64,000 bases of DNA from Stentor roeselii (taxonomy: Eukaryota; Ciliophora; Heterotrichea; Heterotrichida; Stentoridae): positions 1 to 64,000 of the forward strand of contig RSEH01000038.1 in NCBI GenBank assembly GCA_006503475.1, written 5' to 3'. Made by a program: the position numbers and the translations under genes. Of the stretch, positions 8,782 to 19,746 are shown piece by piece (positions within the stretch are counted from its first letter, which is position 1; every line of letters starts with the position of its first letter). The notes beneath the pieces are model-generated. The model was given only the letters and a program-made list of their open reading frames with translations. It did no database searches and was not told where the DNA came from.

Positions 8782-11385
8782 ATGGTACGAGCAGCAGGTC
8801 TGTTGACTCTCTTGGCCCTTTGCCTATTAGGATCAAGCGAAAACCTTCGAATCAGCGAGAACCCATACGATCTCTCGAGTGTGCAAATGCTCAGCAATGG
8901 AATCATCGCACTGGGCACATATCATTTCGGTGGACTTGAGTCAGCTCCAGAAACGCCGATCATGAAGATCTTCATCAACATCACATTCGACAACGCGCAC
9001 CGACTGAGGATCCGAATCACTGACAACTCAACAGCGAGGTGGGAAGTTCCATACGACCTGGCGACTTACACGATAACAGGAAGTCTAGGCCTTTACAATG
9101 TGAGCATCTCGGAGCAGCCTATGGGCATCCAGGTGGTTCGAAACTCGGACAACAAAGTGATTTTCAACTTGGACCCTAACATTTTCTTCAGCTATGACGA
9201 TCAGGACATTCTGTTCACGAATAACTTGGGGTACCCGATCAATGTGCTTGGCTTGGGCGAAAGGGTTACTTCTTTTATTGTCCCCACAGGAGCTTATACG
9301 TTGTGGTCTAGAGATAGAGGCGGATCACCTATTGATGATGGACAGTCCATGACTGGGAATATGTACAGTTCTCATCCTTTTTACATGGTGATTGATGAGT
9401 CAGGGAAAGCCTTCGGTAGTCTTTTTTACAACTCTAATGCGATGTCAGCGACAGTCAACCCCACTTCAATCACAATGAGGAGCACTGGAGGGATCATCGA
9501 TGTCTGGATCTTCATCGGACCTGAACCTGAAGACGTGATTTTCCAGTACCACAGTTTAATTAACCCGCCTGTTCAAATTCCTTACTCAAGTTTAGGATGG
9601 CATCAATGCAGATGGGGATACAAAAATGTTTCGGTATTGAACCAAGTGCTGGATAACTATATTGCATATAACATTCCTCTTGATTATTTGTGGAGTGATA
9701 TTGATTATATGTCAGCTTTTGAGGACTTTGTCCCTGACCCTGTCAATTATCCGATTCAAAATTTGACATCGCTGATCTTGAGATTGCAATCGTTGCACAA
9801 GGGTTGGATCCCTATCATTGATGCTGGAACTGCTCAAAATCTCAGTGATCCTTATTATATCAAAGGAACAGGCATGAATACTTGGATTATGGATCCTTAT
9901 AATCCTACTCAACCAGCAGTTGGTAAGGTTTGGCCTGGAAATGCCACTTTCGTTGATTGGCTACATCCTAATGCATCTGATTATTGGACTTACTGCTTAT
10001 CTTCTTTTGAAAGTACTCTTCCGTTTTCAGGAATTTGGCTTGATATGAATGAAAACAGCGATTTCGTCAATGGAAATGTCGGACATCCTCCTGTTATTAT
10101 CAATAACACTACGATGCCTTGGACGCCAGGTCAAGACCTAAACACTGGGTCACTAGATGTAGCCTCAACTCACTACAACATATACCCGAATGCTCCAGGA
10201 ACTAACATCGAGTACAACATGCACTCGCTAAACGGGTACCTTGAAAGCAAGGCTACAAGTCAATGGTTCATAAATAATAAAAATCGACCTTTCATCATCT
10301 CCAGAAGTAGTTTCCCAGGAAGCGGCCAATGGGCTTCCAAGTGGTTAGGCGACAACTACTCTCAATGGAGCTTCATGGAGCACTCGATCACTGGCATCTT
10401 TACATTCGGAATGTTCGGGATTCCAATGATGGGAGCAGATATTTGCGGATTCTTGGGCAATACAAACTTGGAACTTTGTGCAAGATGGACTCAACTTGGA
10501 ACTATGTATCCTTTTTCGAGGAATCATAATGAATACGATGCAATTTCGCAGGAACCTTGGACTTTCGGACCAGAACTTATTGAAACCAACCAAGTATCAA
10601 TCAGAAACAAGTACATGCTTTATTTATACTTCTACTCGAGAATGATGGAACTCTCTATGACTGGTGGCATGTTCTTTAAGCCTGCGTACTGGGCTTATCC
10701 CAACCAGATGTCTCTGCTTTATAATGCAACTTCATCGTTTATGCTTGGAAATGCACTTATTGTTCATCCTTGCTTGTGGCATGGAATTAAGGGATCAACC
10801 TCTTTTTTCCCCGATGATATTTGGTATGATTTATACACCGGAGAATACAAGTTCTTAGACTATGACAACTCTCTCTACCTTGAAATGGACTGGCCAGGTC
10901 TGGTCAACATTCACTTGACAACTGGTCATATTCTTCCAATAATCGACAATTACAAGTCTGCGAATTCCTCTTATGATACAAGATATTCAAATTTAAGTCT
11001 CATCATCACTCAGAGTGGAACTGCTGATGCATATGGAAAAGTAATCTTCGACGATGGAATCAGCTGGGGAACCCTTTCAAACGCCAAGTACACTGAGATC
11101 GAGTATGACTTCTTCTCATACAACAGCACTTTTGATATCTTCAGCGTTCAAGAGCTTGCCGATGGATACATCAAAGCACCAGGAGAGTGGCCTTACATTT
11201 CCACCTTGATTTTCTATGGATGCACTGCTGCTCCTGAAAGCGTCTATTTGTTTTCCCAGAACAACTTAAAGAAACTCGCAGTTTCTATTTATTGGAATGC
11301 AGCGAATATGATTTGCAAGATTTGGCTGAGGGATAACTTGGCTCCTGACCAACCAGCGACTCTTTATATAGACTATTTGATCTAG
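8782..11385 (+). CDS. Secreted GH31 family alpha-glucosidase
   Basis: An 867-residue glycoside hydrolase family 31 enzyme, most like lysosomal/secreted acid alpha-glucosidase and maltase. These retaining enzymes release glucose from the non-reducing ends of alpha-glucans. A hydrophobic N-terminal signal peptide (residues 1-20) directs it to the secretory or lysosomal route. The nucleophile motif GIWLDMNE (around residue 420) is intact, and GADICGF (around 555) matches the region of the acid/base aspartate. Many N-glycosylation sequons (NxS/T) are present. Length fits the family's catalytic unit with its beta-sandwich domains and lacks a long extra domain. Codon use is richer in G and C than the flanking DNA. 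In a phagotrophic ciliate it probably serves food-vacuole starch or glycogen digestion. Stop TAG. Confidence 0.93.
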   Translation: MVRAAGLLTLLALCLLGSSENLRISENPYDLSSVQMLSNGIIALGTYHFGGLESAPETPIMKIFINITFDNAHRLRIRITDNSTARWEVPYDLATYTITGSLGLYNVSISEQPMGIQVVRNSDNKVIFNLDPNIFFSYDDQDILFTNNLGYPINVLGLGERVTSFIVPTGAYTLWSRDRGGSPIDDGQSMTGNMYSSHPFYMVIDESGKAFGSLFYNSNAMSATVNPTSITMRSTGGIIDVWIFIGPEPEDVIFQYHSLINPPVQIPYSSLGWHQCRWGYKNVSVLNQVLDNYIAYNIPLDYLWSDIDYMSAFEDFVPDPVNYPIQNLTSLILRLQSLHKGWIPIIDAGTAQNLSDPYYIKGTGMNTWIMDPYNPTQPAVGKVWPGNATFVDWLHPNASDYWTYCLSSFESTLPFSGIWLDMNENSDFVNGNVGHPPVIINNTTMPWTPGQDLNTGSLDVASTHYNIYPNAPGTNIEYNMHSLNGYLESKATSQWFINNKNRPFIISRSSFPGSGQWASKWLGDNYSQWSFMEHSITGIFTFGMFGIPMMGADICGFLGNTNLELCARWTQLGTMYPFSRNHNEYDAISQEPWTFGPELIETNQVSIRNKYMLYLYFYSRMMELSMTGGMFFKPAYWAYPNQMSLLYNATSSFMLGNALIVHPCLWHGIKGSTSFFPDDIWYDLYTGEYKFLDYDNSLYLEMDWPGLVNIHLTTGHILPIIDNYKSANSSYDTRYSNLSLIITQSGTADAYGKVIFDDGISWGTLSNAKYTEIEYDFFSYNSTFDIFSVQELADGYIKAPGEWPYISTLIFYGCTAAPESVYLFSQNNLKKLAVSIYWNAANMICKIWLRDNLAPDQPATLYIDYLI

Positions 11386-11601
11386 TTAGGTAGTTAAAGT
11401 TTAGAATTTGAGTTTGATTCATGTTATTTATTAGAAATGAGATTAAGAATCAGTTAGAATTTTTATCTTTGAAAAGCCTAAAAATTATGAAAAGTAGCTC
11501 TAAGGGCACCATCCAAAGTGATCCAAATAAATAAATAACCATAGAGAATTATCAGAAAATTATTTGGAAGGATGTTTAAATTTATTTTCTCAATAATAAT
11601 A

Positions 11602-11863
11602 GGTAACTTGGCTTCAGGTTCATAAAAGTATTTTTTGCTTAAAAAAGGTTTCAAATGTCAATTTATTTCATATGATAATATATTTTAGTTTCAGGATCAG
11701 AATTAAAACCCTGAGGCTATGGAATATTAGAGAAAAACGACAAAAATTTGATAATACTTTAAGTAGTAAAAGTCAATTAGCTTTTGATTTATTTAAAATA
11801 TTTTGCCTTCAGCAAACTATCATAACACTGTTAAATTTAAAACTAAAAAAAAATAAGATTTGA
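11602..11863 (+). pseudogene. Relic of a WD40-repeat gene
   Basis: Two pieces match the WD unit of the genes at 151-2448 and 4452-6377 but lie on the opposite strand: GNLASGS (11602-11622) and, after about 80 bp, SGS followed one frame away by KTLRLWNIREKRQKF (11705-11749), against KTVKIWNIKERREEF in the intact genes. Stops and a frame change make it non-functional. It shows that the WD40 family was once larger here. Confidence 0.5.
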
Positions 11864-11938
11864 ATGAATCATTAGTCTTAAATTTATCTTATGCATTTTT
11901 AACATGAAGAATAATTATAAAATGAGAAGAGTTTCAGA

Positions 11939-12082
11939 ATCGATTATAAGTGGAATTTCCTCTTTTCTCTCATGGAATTAATGCTTAGTGGTTTCAAGAT
12001 ATAACGATAAATCGATTATATATTGAAATTTCCTCTTGTTTCTCATTGAATTAATGATTGGTGATTTCAAGATCTAAGGATA
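11939..12082 (+). repeat. Two tandem copies of a 72-bp unit
   Basis: Units at 11939-12010 and 12011-12082, each starting ATCGATTATA and containing AATTTCCTCTT, CTCAT.GAATTAATG and TTTCAAGAT. They are diverged by several substitutions. No open frame. Confidence 0.7.
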
Positions 12083-12377
12083 GAAAAATGAAAGTTTTTA
12101 ATATTGGAAAGAATGACGAAAATTTTAATGGAATACATTTAAGAGTACTTAATTCTGTTTATTTCGATAACGAACCAATTTTTTGGTTTAAGACTATGGA
12201 AAATATTTTGATTAATTATCGAAGATAAATGAAAACATGTAAGAGTAAAAATATCATGAATTTACAAGAATCTTATTTTTACTTTTAAGTTACTTCGGTA
12301 TATTATTAAGGGGTTTTATTGCATAATAGGTCTTTTCCTATTATACAAATAGTCAACTTAATACGCTTCAAAAACAA

Positions 12378-12626
12378 CTAAACAAATGTCTTCAGTTCTT
12401 GACCCACTCATTCAAGGAGTATTTCTTGATTCTCTCAAACTGCCTTGCTTTCTTGTGGATAAGCTTCTTTGAAACTGCCCAGTTCAATAAGTCTTTGATA
12501 AATGAACCCAATGTTATCTTTTGCCTCACTATTATATAATACAAGCTTAGCAAAGTTGTTCAATAAGCTCGATTTGGCTTTTTGAACTAAATGATTCATA
12601 TTCATGCTGATCTTGGAATTTATCAT
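12378..12626 (-). CDS. Possible small protein or terminal exon
   Basis: With TGA read as Trp, the frame from the ATG at 12626 runs 82 codons to a TAG at 12378-12380. The two in-frame TGA codons fall in AVWENQEILLEWVGQEL, which reads as a plausible amphipathic helix. The rest is helical with a mixed composition. A TAA stands shortly upstream of the ATG, so any larger gene would need an upstream exon. No family recognised. It could be a decayed fragment. Confidence 0.3.
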
Positions 12627-14957
12627 GATAAGGTTTTATATGGATGAGTATCTTTTAAAGAAACTCTTTCTTTGAAAGCAAATTTTTCCTTGCTTAGAGA
12701 CAGTAATTCGGTCAAGACTCTGAGAAAATGATTAAATATGGCATTATTGGTTCGGGCTATGTAGTTTTTTGTTTCAGGAACCTGAAATTGGGTTTGTTTA
12801 TTTTATTAAATTAGGATGTTGATTTATTTTATGAGGCTTTGATGTTTGATTAATAACCTTTTTGAATGATAGGTTATTGTAGCGATGATAAATTTAAATT
12901 TTAATGGAAATTCAAATATAGGCAATTTCATTGAATGTAATTTTATTAATCAAAAGTTTTGCTTAATTGGGATAACTTTAATAAATATATGAAATGATGA
13001 TTTTAGTGAATAATAAATTAAAGAAGCCAGCTACAATCACAGAAGAAATTCTAAAAGATTATCAAGTGTTTTATGTACATTTTTTAGTTCACAGAAAAAA
13101 ATGAGGCTTATTCCTTCAAAACTTTCACTTAAATCAAAAGTAAATTAAAGTGAGATTCACCATATAAGAGAGGCAACAACTCTTATAGTTTTGTTCGTCT
13201 AATAGCCTCTCAAATGCCTCGAGCCCTGGAACTTTAATAAAAGTTATTTTTGTGAATCTGAACGATAAATGAGCTGGAACTTCGAATTAAAATAATACCT
13301 TTAAAGTGTCCTCGACTGATGTAAGTCGAGATTAAAGAAACGATTGATAAAAAACTGGCCATTGGTCTCATCAAGCCAAAAAAGAACAAAATAACTCAGA
13401 TTGATTACAAATATGGTAAGCCAAGTGCCTAGGATATTATTTAAAATCACAGCAGAGTAATTTTATTCTATATATAAAGGAATCATGCAAAATTAAATCT
13501 TAATTAGATATTAATAATCATTTAATTTATCCTCAATACTTCAAACTTGAAATCGCTTTAACCCAGATTTTGCATAATTTAAAAGTAGATATTTTTACTT
13601 TAGCACAAAATATAATAGTAATTACAAAATCAGCTTCTTGACAGGCCATCATGACTCCTTTTGAAAAATATAAATTATGATTTGTAATAAATTTAAAAAT
13701 TAGGTTATTATATGATGTAAATTTTTATCAAGAATATAAGGGATTGATTTTTTAAATCAATTCCGATTTTGTGATATTATTTCTATTTAAACAGTATTTC
13801 AGTTAATCGAAAACTTAAATTGAGAGGAAATTATATTAAATATAGACTATTTGTAATAAAAATTTTAATATTAACCCTAGTTTAAAACTAATCTGAATCA
13901 ACTAAACTTTTTATTGTCCCATTCTGATATACACACTCTGGATATCAATCCTTCAATTGAAGAATTTTAGCAGTAATTCAACTCATATGTCTTCTGCTTC
14001 ACGTTCCCAACTAATAATTTTATGATATCTCAAACTTTTTGCCCTATTAAAGAAATTAATCATTTAGTAATTTCATCGTTTTGAAATTGAGAAAGATGAA
14101 ATATTTGATATCAGCCAAGCACTCATAAAATGTTTCCAGGCCATTCTAATATAAGTAAATTTCTTATGTATAGAAACAATGATTTTTAATTACTTGTGCT
14201 TCGAAAGACAAAGTTCGATTTTCTGGAATTTCATAATTCATATTTCAGGGTTTTTGTTAAATGAGTTAAGGCTTAGTTTATTCAGTAAATATTCCAAAAA
14301 TACTTTAATACTGATAGCTCTTGCTATTTTTGAGAACTCTCTCGTTTTAAGTAATAATTTGTATTCAAGTGATTTATTTGAGATCTGAATTCAATCGAGT
14401 TTATTAAGTGCAAACATTCAGAGCTTCAGAAAATAATGATAAGAAAATATTTTTTTGAGATGTAAAATCTAATGAGTGCATGCAAATATGCACAATCTCC
14501 TGGTATTTCGGAAGAATTGATAGTAAGTTAGATATATAATTTCATTTAAATACATATATTTTTATCCATTTCAAAGTAATGGAAAAGTGCCTGGTCTATT
14601 AAAAGTTGATTTGTATTGTATCGACTAAGCGATTTAACAATTTTTTTATTAATTTGTGGCTTTCTAGTATTTGGCTGCATTTCTTTGATTTTTCAAAGAT
14701 CGACTGAAAGCTTATCTGGTTTAAAAATACTTAAGAAATAAATTGACTTCATTAGTTGCTAGCTGACGTTCCTTAATTGTTATCTAAATCTTTAAACTTT
14801 TAAAGACTGGTCTTGTGGCGAGATTACTCTCTTGAATGAAAGGATTTTTTATATTAGAAGAAGAAACTTAATATCAGATTTAAAGTTAGGAATAATTTAT
14901 ATCTTCTAAATTTAATAATGAACCAAAACATCTTCCCTCCTCCTAAAATCTAACTAA

Positions 14958-15956
14958 TTATTCATCTGAATAATAAATGAAGGACCTAGCATTCGGCAAG
15001 ATTTCAACAATTTCTCGAACAAGCTCTTCAACTGCCTCTCGGTCTTTTGCCAAAAATCCTCCAGTGATGACAAACCTATAACTTGGTATCGGGTCTCTTC
15101 CTTGAGGGTACATTGTTATATAAGTCGACTGGACATGTGGAGTCTTCAAGTTGGGATATTTTGAAGTGAATTCAGCAAGTTTAGCTTCAACTCGAGACAC
15201 CATATCTTGGTGAACCTCAGAAGGAAAGTTCTGGTTAACGAATCCAGGATCATTGTCAATTTTTATATCAAGTGGTTTATTATCAATGAGAGAGGCGATA
15301 TCATTTTCCAGGTCTCTATCTTCGTGATACCCTATCCAGTGAACTTTGCCTTTGTGGATCAGGAAACTTTTAGGTGATTCGCCGATATCGATATCAAATA
15401 AAAGAGCAGCATTCTCGTTGCGCCCTTGTGGTCCAGCCCAGTATGAAGTGACTTTGTGCCATCCTTTTTCGTCAATTCTTTGAATTGCTACTTCAGGGTT
15501 TTCATCTAAAGAAATAGCTAAGATTTCAACCTTGCCTTCCCATGCTAAATTACGTTCAAGCATTTCATGATCGTGTTTAATTGCCCCATCGTCAGGTTTA
15601 TATGAGGTCTCCCAGAAGTCAACAAGGTAGACTTTAGGGTCGTCTTCTGCAAAGTGAAGCAGCTTGTCTTCTCTGGTTGAAATGACCTTGACTGGCACAT
15701 CCGGGCAGGTTTCCCCTAAAGCAGGACTGAACGACAAACTCACCTTGACTGAAGCCTTTTCCTCCTCAGTCAATGAAGCAATAAAGGCTTCTCAATTTTC
15801 GATCTTTCCTTTTCCCAGCAAGTACTTATAAGATGTCACCTGGCTTGGATTGCCTATGCTTATATCTGTTGTCGAGCTCATCCTATTATCAACGAAATGA
15901 TGAGCTTCGAGTTTGGCGAATAGTCCTTCTGCAAGTTCGCGAACATGCTCAGACAT
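14958..15956 (-). CDS. Thioredoxin-fold (redoxin-like) protein without the CxxC pair; contains an in-frame TGA (Trp)
   Basis: A 332-residue protein. The ATG at 15954-15956 is chosen because the frame continues through a single TGA (15792-15794, codon 55) in the context KIEN-W-EAFIASL; read as Trp, the frame is continuous and helical, read as stop it would cut off the first 54 residues and leave the remainder without a credible start. Residues about 95-200 look like a thioredoxin/redoxin fold: YLVDFWETSYKPD sits where DFWATWCGPC would be, followed by an EILAISLDE strand, an SPKSFLIHKGKVHWIG strand-turn (the cis-Pro region) and a helix. Both redox cysteines are missing, so a binding or scaffold role is more likely than disulfide chemistry. 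A C-terminal helical domain follows. Cytosolic by lack of a signal peptide. Stop TAA. Confidence 0.75.
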
Positions 15957-17247
15957 TTTTATGGCCAGAAAATGTCAGCTAAAAGTCTAAGGGTTTATTA
16001 TAATTTTACCTGAAGAAACAAATTCTTTGAAACTACTTATATAAAGTTTAGATATTTTCAATAATTAATCTATTTCAAAAGAAAGATTTTCAGTTAACCA
16101 AAAACTTGTTTTTTAGTCGATGCTCTCGAACCTAAGATTATTACAGATTTTAATTGTTTTACACTGATGAACCTATTCTTTTATAATTTCACTGAAAAAT
16201 AAGATTTATAAAGAAAATTTGAAAAAATTTACTCGAACTTCTTGAAAGTTGACTCCATTATTTTCTGATACAACCCTATACATTATAACTCGACTTTTAA
16301 ACTTATAAATATATTTAATCATCACTGAGATTTGTTTTATAAACTTTTTCACTTCTTTCCAATAATGATATCGTATTCCATGCCATAAAACATAAAAATC
16401 GATTATCAAGTAATTTCAGCGCTTAGCTTTAATTTATAGAAGCAGCCATCTCTTGTCTCTCTCTTCTAGAGCACTGTATGGTCTAAATGCATAATGAATG
16501 CGAATAAAATGTTTAAACCTAAGAAATATTATCTTGAGTTAATTGAAAGAGTGTCCAAATGAAGTCAATTGAATATTAGTAACCTAAAGCTAAAATAAGT
16601 AGTTTAAATTAATTCATACAAAATAAAACTAGAAAAAACTTAATTTAAAATCCAAATCCTTTCTTTTCAAGATTTATAAAGCATAAGTGATCATGAACAT
16701 CTGAAATTGAATATTTAGAAGGCTATAATTATCTTATGCCTTTTTATGCCTTTAAATTTTTCAAGGTTATATCAGGCCTGGATTCCATCTATTTCTTTAT
16801 TAAGATTCAATTAAAAGGCATATCTCTTCAAGATTTTAATATCTATAACTATTTAGTTGTTTAGGTAATATTAATGATTAGATTTGATTCTTTTCGAAAG
16901 TCCAGATCCCTGATTTTAGACAAGAGTTATTTGAGATCTCTTGAAAAATTTATTAAAATGTTGTATCGAAGCGGAATTTGATTTTCCTTTTACGTTTTGT
17001 TATAACTATTTAAGTAATTCCAAGACAAAATCGTGAAATCATTGATAATTTGTTTGGGAATAAAGAAAAAATTATAGCGAAAGTTCTTAATGACATTTCT
17101 TCGACCTTAATTAAATAAATTTTAATAAAAACTCAATAGTTAATTCATCCACCCAAAGATTCATATTACACAAAATCTCGTTTTTTATATCAATTAAATA
17201 AACATTTTCATTTTAACCCCCTTCATGTTAAAAATGTCAATAATTAT
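15957..17247. other. 1.3-kb AT-rich gap
   Basis: Intergenic DNA between divergent genes. A 67-codon minus-strand open stretch (16206-16409) has no ATG at its beginning and no recognisable content; nothing else is supported. Confidence 0.4.
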
Positions 17248-18483
17248 ATGATTCGAAAATGCTCTATCACACGCTGTGAAAATCGGCCTTTCTTCAAATG
17301 TAGTTGCTTAGAATCTCTCTATGTATGCACAAATCACACAATCGACCACACTCTAACTCCAGGAAAACATGAATTAAGAAGCTGCGTTATGTCAATAGAA
17401 AGTTCTTTAAAAATGAATTTTATCAAGAATCTTCACAAAGATTTAACAGAAATCAATGAGAAAATCAAGGAAGTCCAAATATACTCAAATGAATTAATTC
17501 AATGCATCATCAAAGCAATAAATGAAACTACCAAAAAGCTCAGAAATGAAAAGAAATCAATTTTAGATCTACTAGAATCCTTGAATGATTCTTTAATTGA
17601 TGAAGAAAATTTTAATAGCATATCACAAAGCCCTTATATCTACAGAGAGATTACTAAAATGAATGTTAATGAAGTTTATGAAGACATACTCAAAAAATTA
17701 GATCTAGATTCTCTGCTAAAAAAAACAATAAATTCTGAATATGCTCTAGTTTTCACCAGTGAATCAAAAAAAATATTAAAACTTGATTTGAATACTTTTA
17801 AAAAGCTTCCGATTAATATTCAATGTCTTGATTTTTTACAATCGTGTATCTGTTGCATGATCAGCAGTAACAAATTTCTTTTATGTGGTGGTTCATATAG
17901 CGGAAAACATTCTAAAATAATAAGATCAGCCCAAATCATTGATATTATTAACGAAACATCTGAATCTATCGACTTTAATTTCCCTTTATTTGATTCCTGT
18001 GCATGTTTAGTGGAAAATGATGTTTTTATCTTTGGTGGAAAAAGTATTGAATATACTCCTATATCGAATTGCAAAAAAATTAATTTACCAAGAAGAACCA
18101 GTTGTGAAATACAGTCCTTGCCCGAATCAATCCAGAAAACAAGTGCTTCATATTTAAACAGTTTTATTTATGTTTCTGGATATGAAACCTCAAAAATTTA
18201 CAGATACTCTATAACAAGCAATAGTTTTTCTCACCTTAATTATAATATGTGTTGCAACGAGGCAAAGTTTTTAGCTGAAAAATGGGTGATCTGTTATGAG
18301 AAATTATTTGAAATTGATAAAAATGAAAATTTTTGTAAAGTGCAAAATCATTCGTTGAAAGAAAGTTCATTAAATTCTTCAGGGATTTTTAAAAGATTTA
18401 ACTTTATTTATTTAGTAGTCGATAGTCAGAAGCTTTTTAGGATCAACACCACGATGAAGATTATTGAATTAATTAGGATTTAG
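17248..18483 (+). CDS. Kelch-repeat protein with Cys/His N-terminal motif
   Basis: A 411-residue protein. The N-terminus carries C5, C10, C18, C20, C27, H30 and H34, spaced like a B-box-type zinc site. A charged helical, probably coiled-coil, stretch follows (about 50-130), then a kelch-type beta-propeller: blades are marked by FDSCACLVENDVFIFGGKS and KIYRYSITSN. The layout resembles TRIM-like B-box/coiled-coil proteins with a propeller, which often recognise targets for ubiquitination, but no RING finger is present, so ligase activity cannot be claimed. A decayed copy lies at 38655-39900. Stop TAG. Confidence 0.75.
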   Translation: MIRKCSITRCENRPFFKCSCLESLYVCTNHTIDHTLTPGKHELRSCVMSIESSLKMNFIKNLHKDLTEINEKIKEVQIYSNELIQCIIKAINETTKKLRNEKKSILDLLESLNDSLIDEENFNSISQSPYIYREITKMNVNEVYEDILKKLDLDSLLKKTINSEYALVFTSESKKILKLDLNTFKKLPINIQCLDFLQSCICCMISSNKFLLCGGSYSGKHSKIIRSAQIIDIINETSESIDFNFPLFDSCACLVENDVFIFGGKSIEYTPISNCKKINLPRRTSCEIQSLPESIQKTSASYLNSFIYVSGYETSKIYRYSITSNSFSHLNYNMCCNEAKFLAEKWVICYEKLFEIDKNENFCKVQNHSLKESSLNSSGIFKRFNFIYLVVDSQKLFRINTTMKIIELIRI

Positions 18484-19746
18484 TTATTTAAGGTAATTAT
18501 CACTATCAAATTTATGAAAATTGGTAAATTAATGTTTAAATTACTGTATTGGTTTACCTTTTGATATGAATATCTCCTGCTTTAAGTAGATAATAAGCTC
18601 AATTCAATCATATTTTAATTTCAACATAGTTTCTTTAAATTTTTTTTTATTGACTTCAACACAATTAGATTCTGCAAAATTCTAGACTTAGACTTTTTGT
18701 CTGATTAAATTTTCAATTTTTATAGTGAATTGATTGAAAGAAACCTCAGAGAAAATTTCTTATTAGTTTTGGTTGACTTAGATAAGATAGTCAAATTGTT
18801 AATCATAGTTTTAAAAATTGATTAACTGTTTGCAATCATATAATTCAAATAAGTATATTACCCCCTTTTATCATCATTATTATACCTTATTGTAGATATC
18901 AATACTTTCTGATAACTTTTAATTAATAATAATAGATTTAAATCATTTCTATAAGTTCTGATTACTTGCCTAAAACTTTAAAATCAAGTATTCAGAATTT
19001 TTTAAAATTCCCATAGCTTCTCTAGATATTATTCCTTTATGAAATTTTAATTAATAATAGTGATTACTTTAGATTCTGATTCCATACATGCAACTTTGAA
19101 TTTTAGAATTAAATTTTTTATTAACAGTTAAATCCTAGATTTTTTCAATTGAATCTACTTTTTAGTAACTTTATAAATATCAAACAAATCTTATACTTTT
19201 CCAAAAACAAGTTGTTAACCTTGATCTTCATCGGGTTTGATTGTTAGAGGAGGTTAGTTTAAAACTTAATATCTTAGGTTTAATATTCTAAGGAGATTAT
19301 TTATCTACTGATTAAATCAATCAAATCGACAGCTCGAAAAAACAATAAAATTAAAACTTATATATTATTAGATGCTCTATCTGGAATAAGTTAAAATGAA
19401 TTTAATTTCGATTATATTGTTTTATTAGCATGCTCTGCTTTATATTATTCATAAGTTTAGAATACATAATAATAGTATTTTCTCTAAGCGATTACTTTTG
19501 ATCTATTGGCTTAATAAGAGTCTGGATATTGACTATAAATTTCCATTCTAAGTTTAAACAGCTATTTTAATTTTCATTGACTAAATATGCATTAAGATAG
19601 GCGGTGTCTACTCCATTTTCAGAATTTTTGTCGAGAAGCTAGCAAGTCTCTATCCAATATTGTACAAAGTTTTAAAGATATTTATATAAATTAGTCAAGA
19701 AAATCATTTAAATCTTTTTATCTAATACTAAGAGTCTAAACTAATT
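18484..19746. other. 1.26-kb AT-rich gap between convergent genes
   Basis: Very AT-rich sequence between the 3' ends of the kelch and aspartic-protease genes. No open frame, repeat or RNA gene recognised. Confidence 0.4.

Larger units (their letters stand above)
11386..14957. other. 3.6-kb AT-rich region with relics and short repeats
   Basis: Contains a WD40 relic (about 11602-11863), a 72-bp tandem duplication (11939-12082), a possible small gene on the minus strand (12378-12626) and little else. Around 13180-13460 the DNA is less AT-rich and has coding-like pieces in two frames, broken by stops and not identifiable. An open frame at 14179-14431 (TGA read as Trp) has no recognisable content and is not called. 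Confidence 0.4.

Noticed and set aside
13180-13460. Less AT-rich segment with coding-like readings, perhaps a mobile-element remnant
   Set aside because: Two frames look equally plausible, both are broken, and no catalytic motif of a transposase or reverse transcriptase is visible.
14179-14431. About 84-codon plus-strand open frame with TGA as Trp
   Set aside because: Length is within chance for AT-rich DNA with only two stop codons; no domain or context support.
16206-16409. 67-codon minus-strand open stretch
   Set aside because: No ATG at its start, flanked by stops, and no recognisable content.
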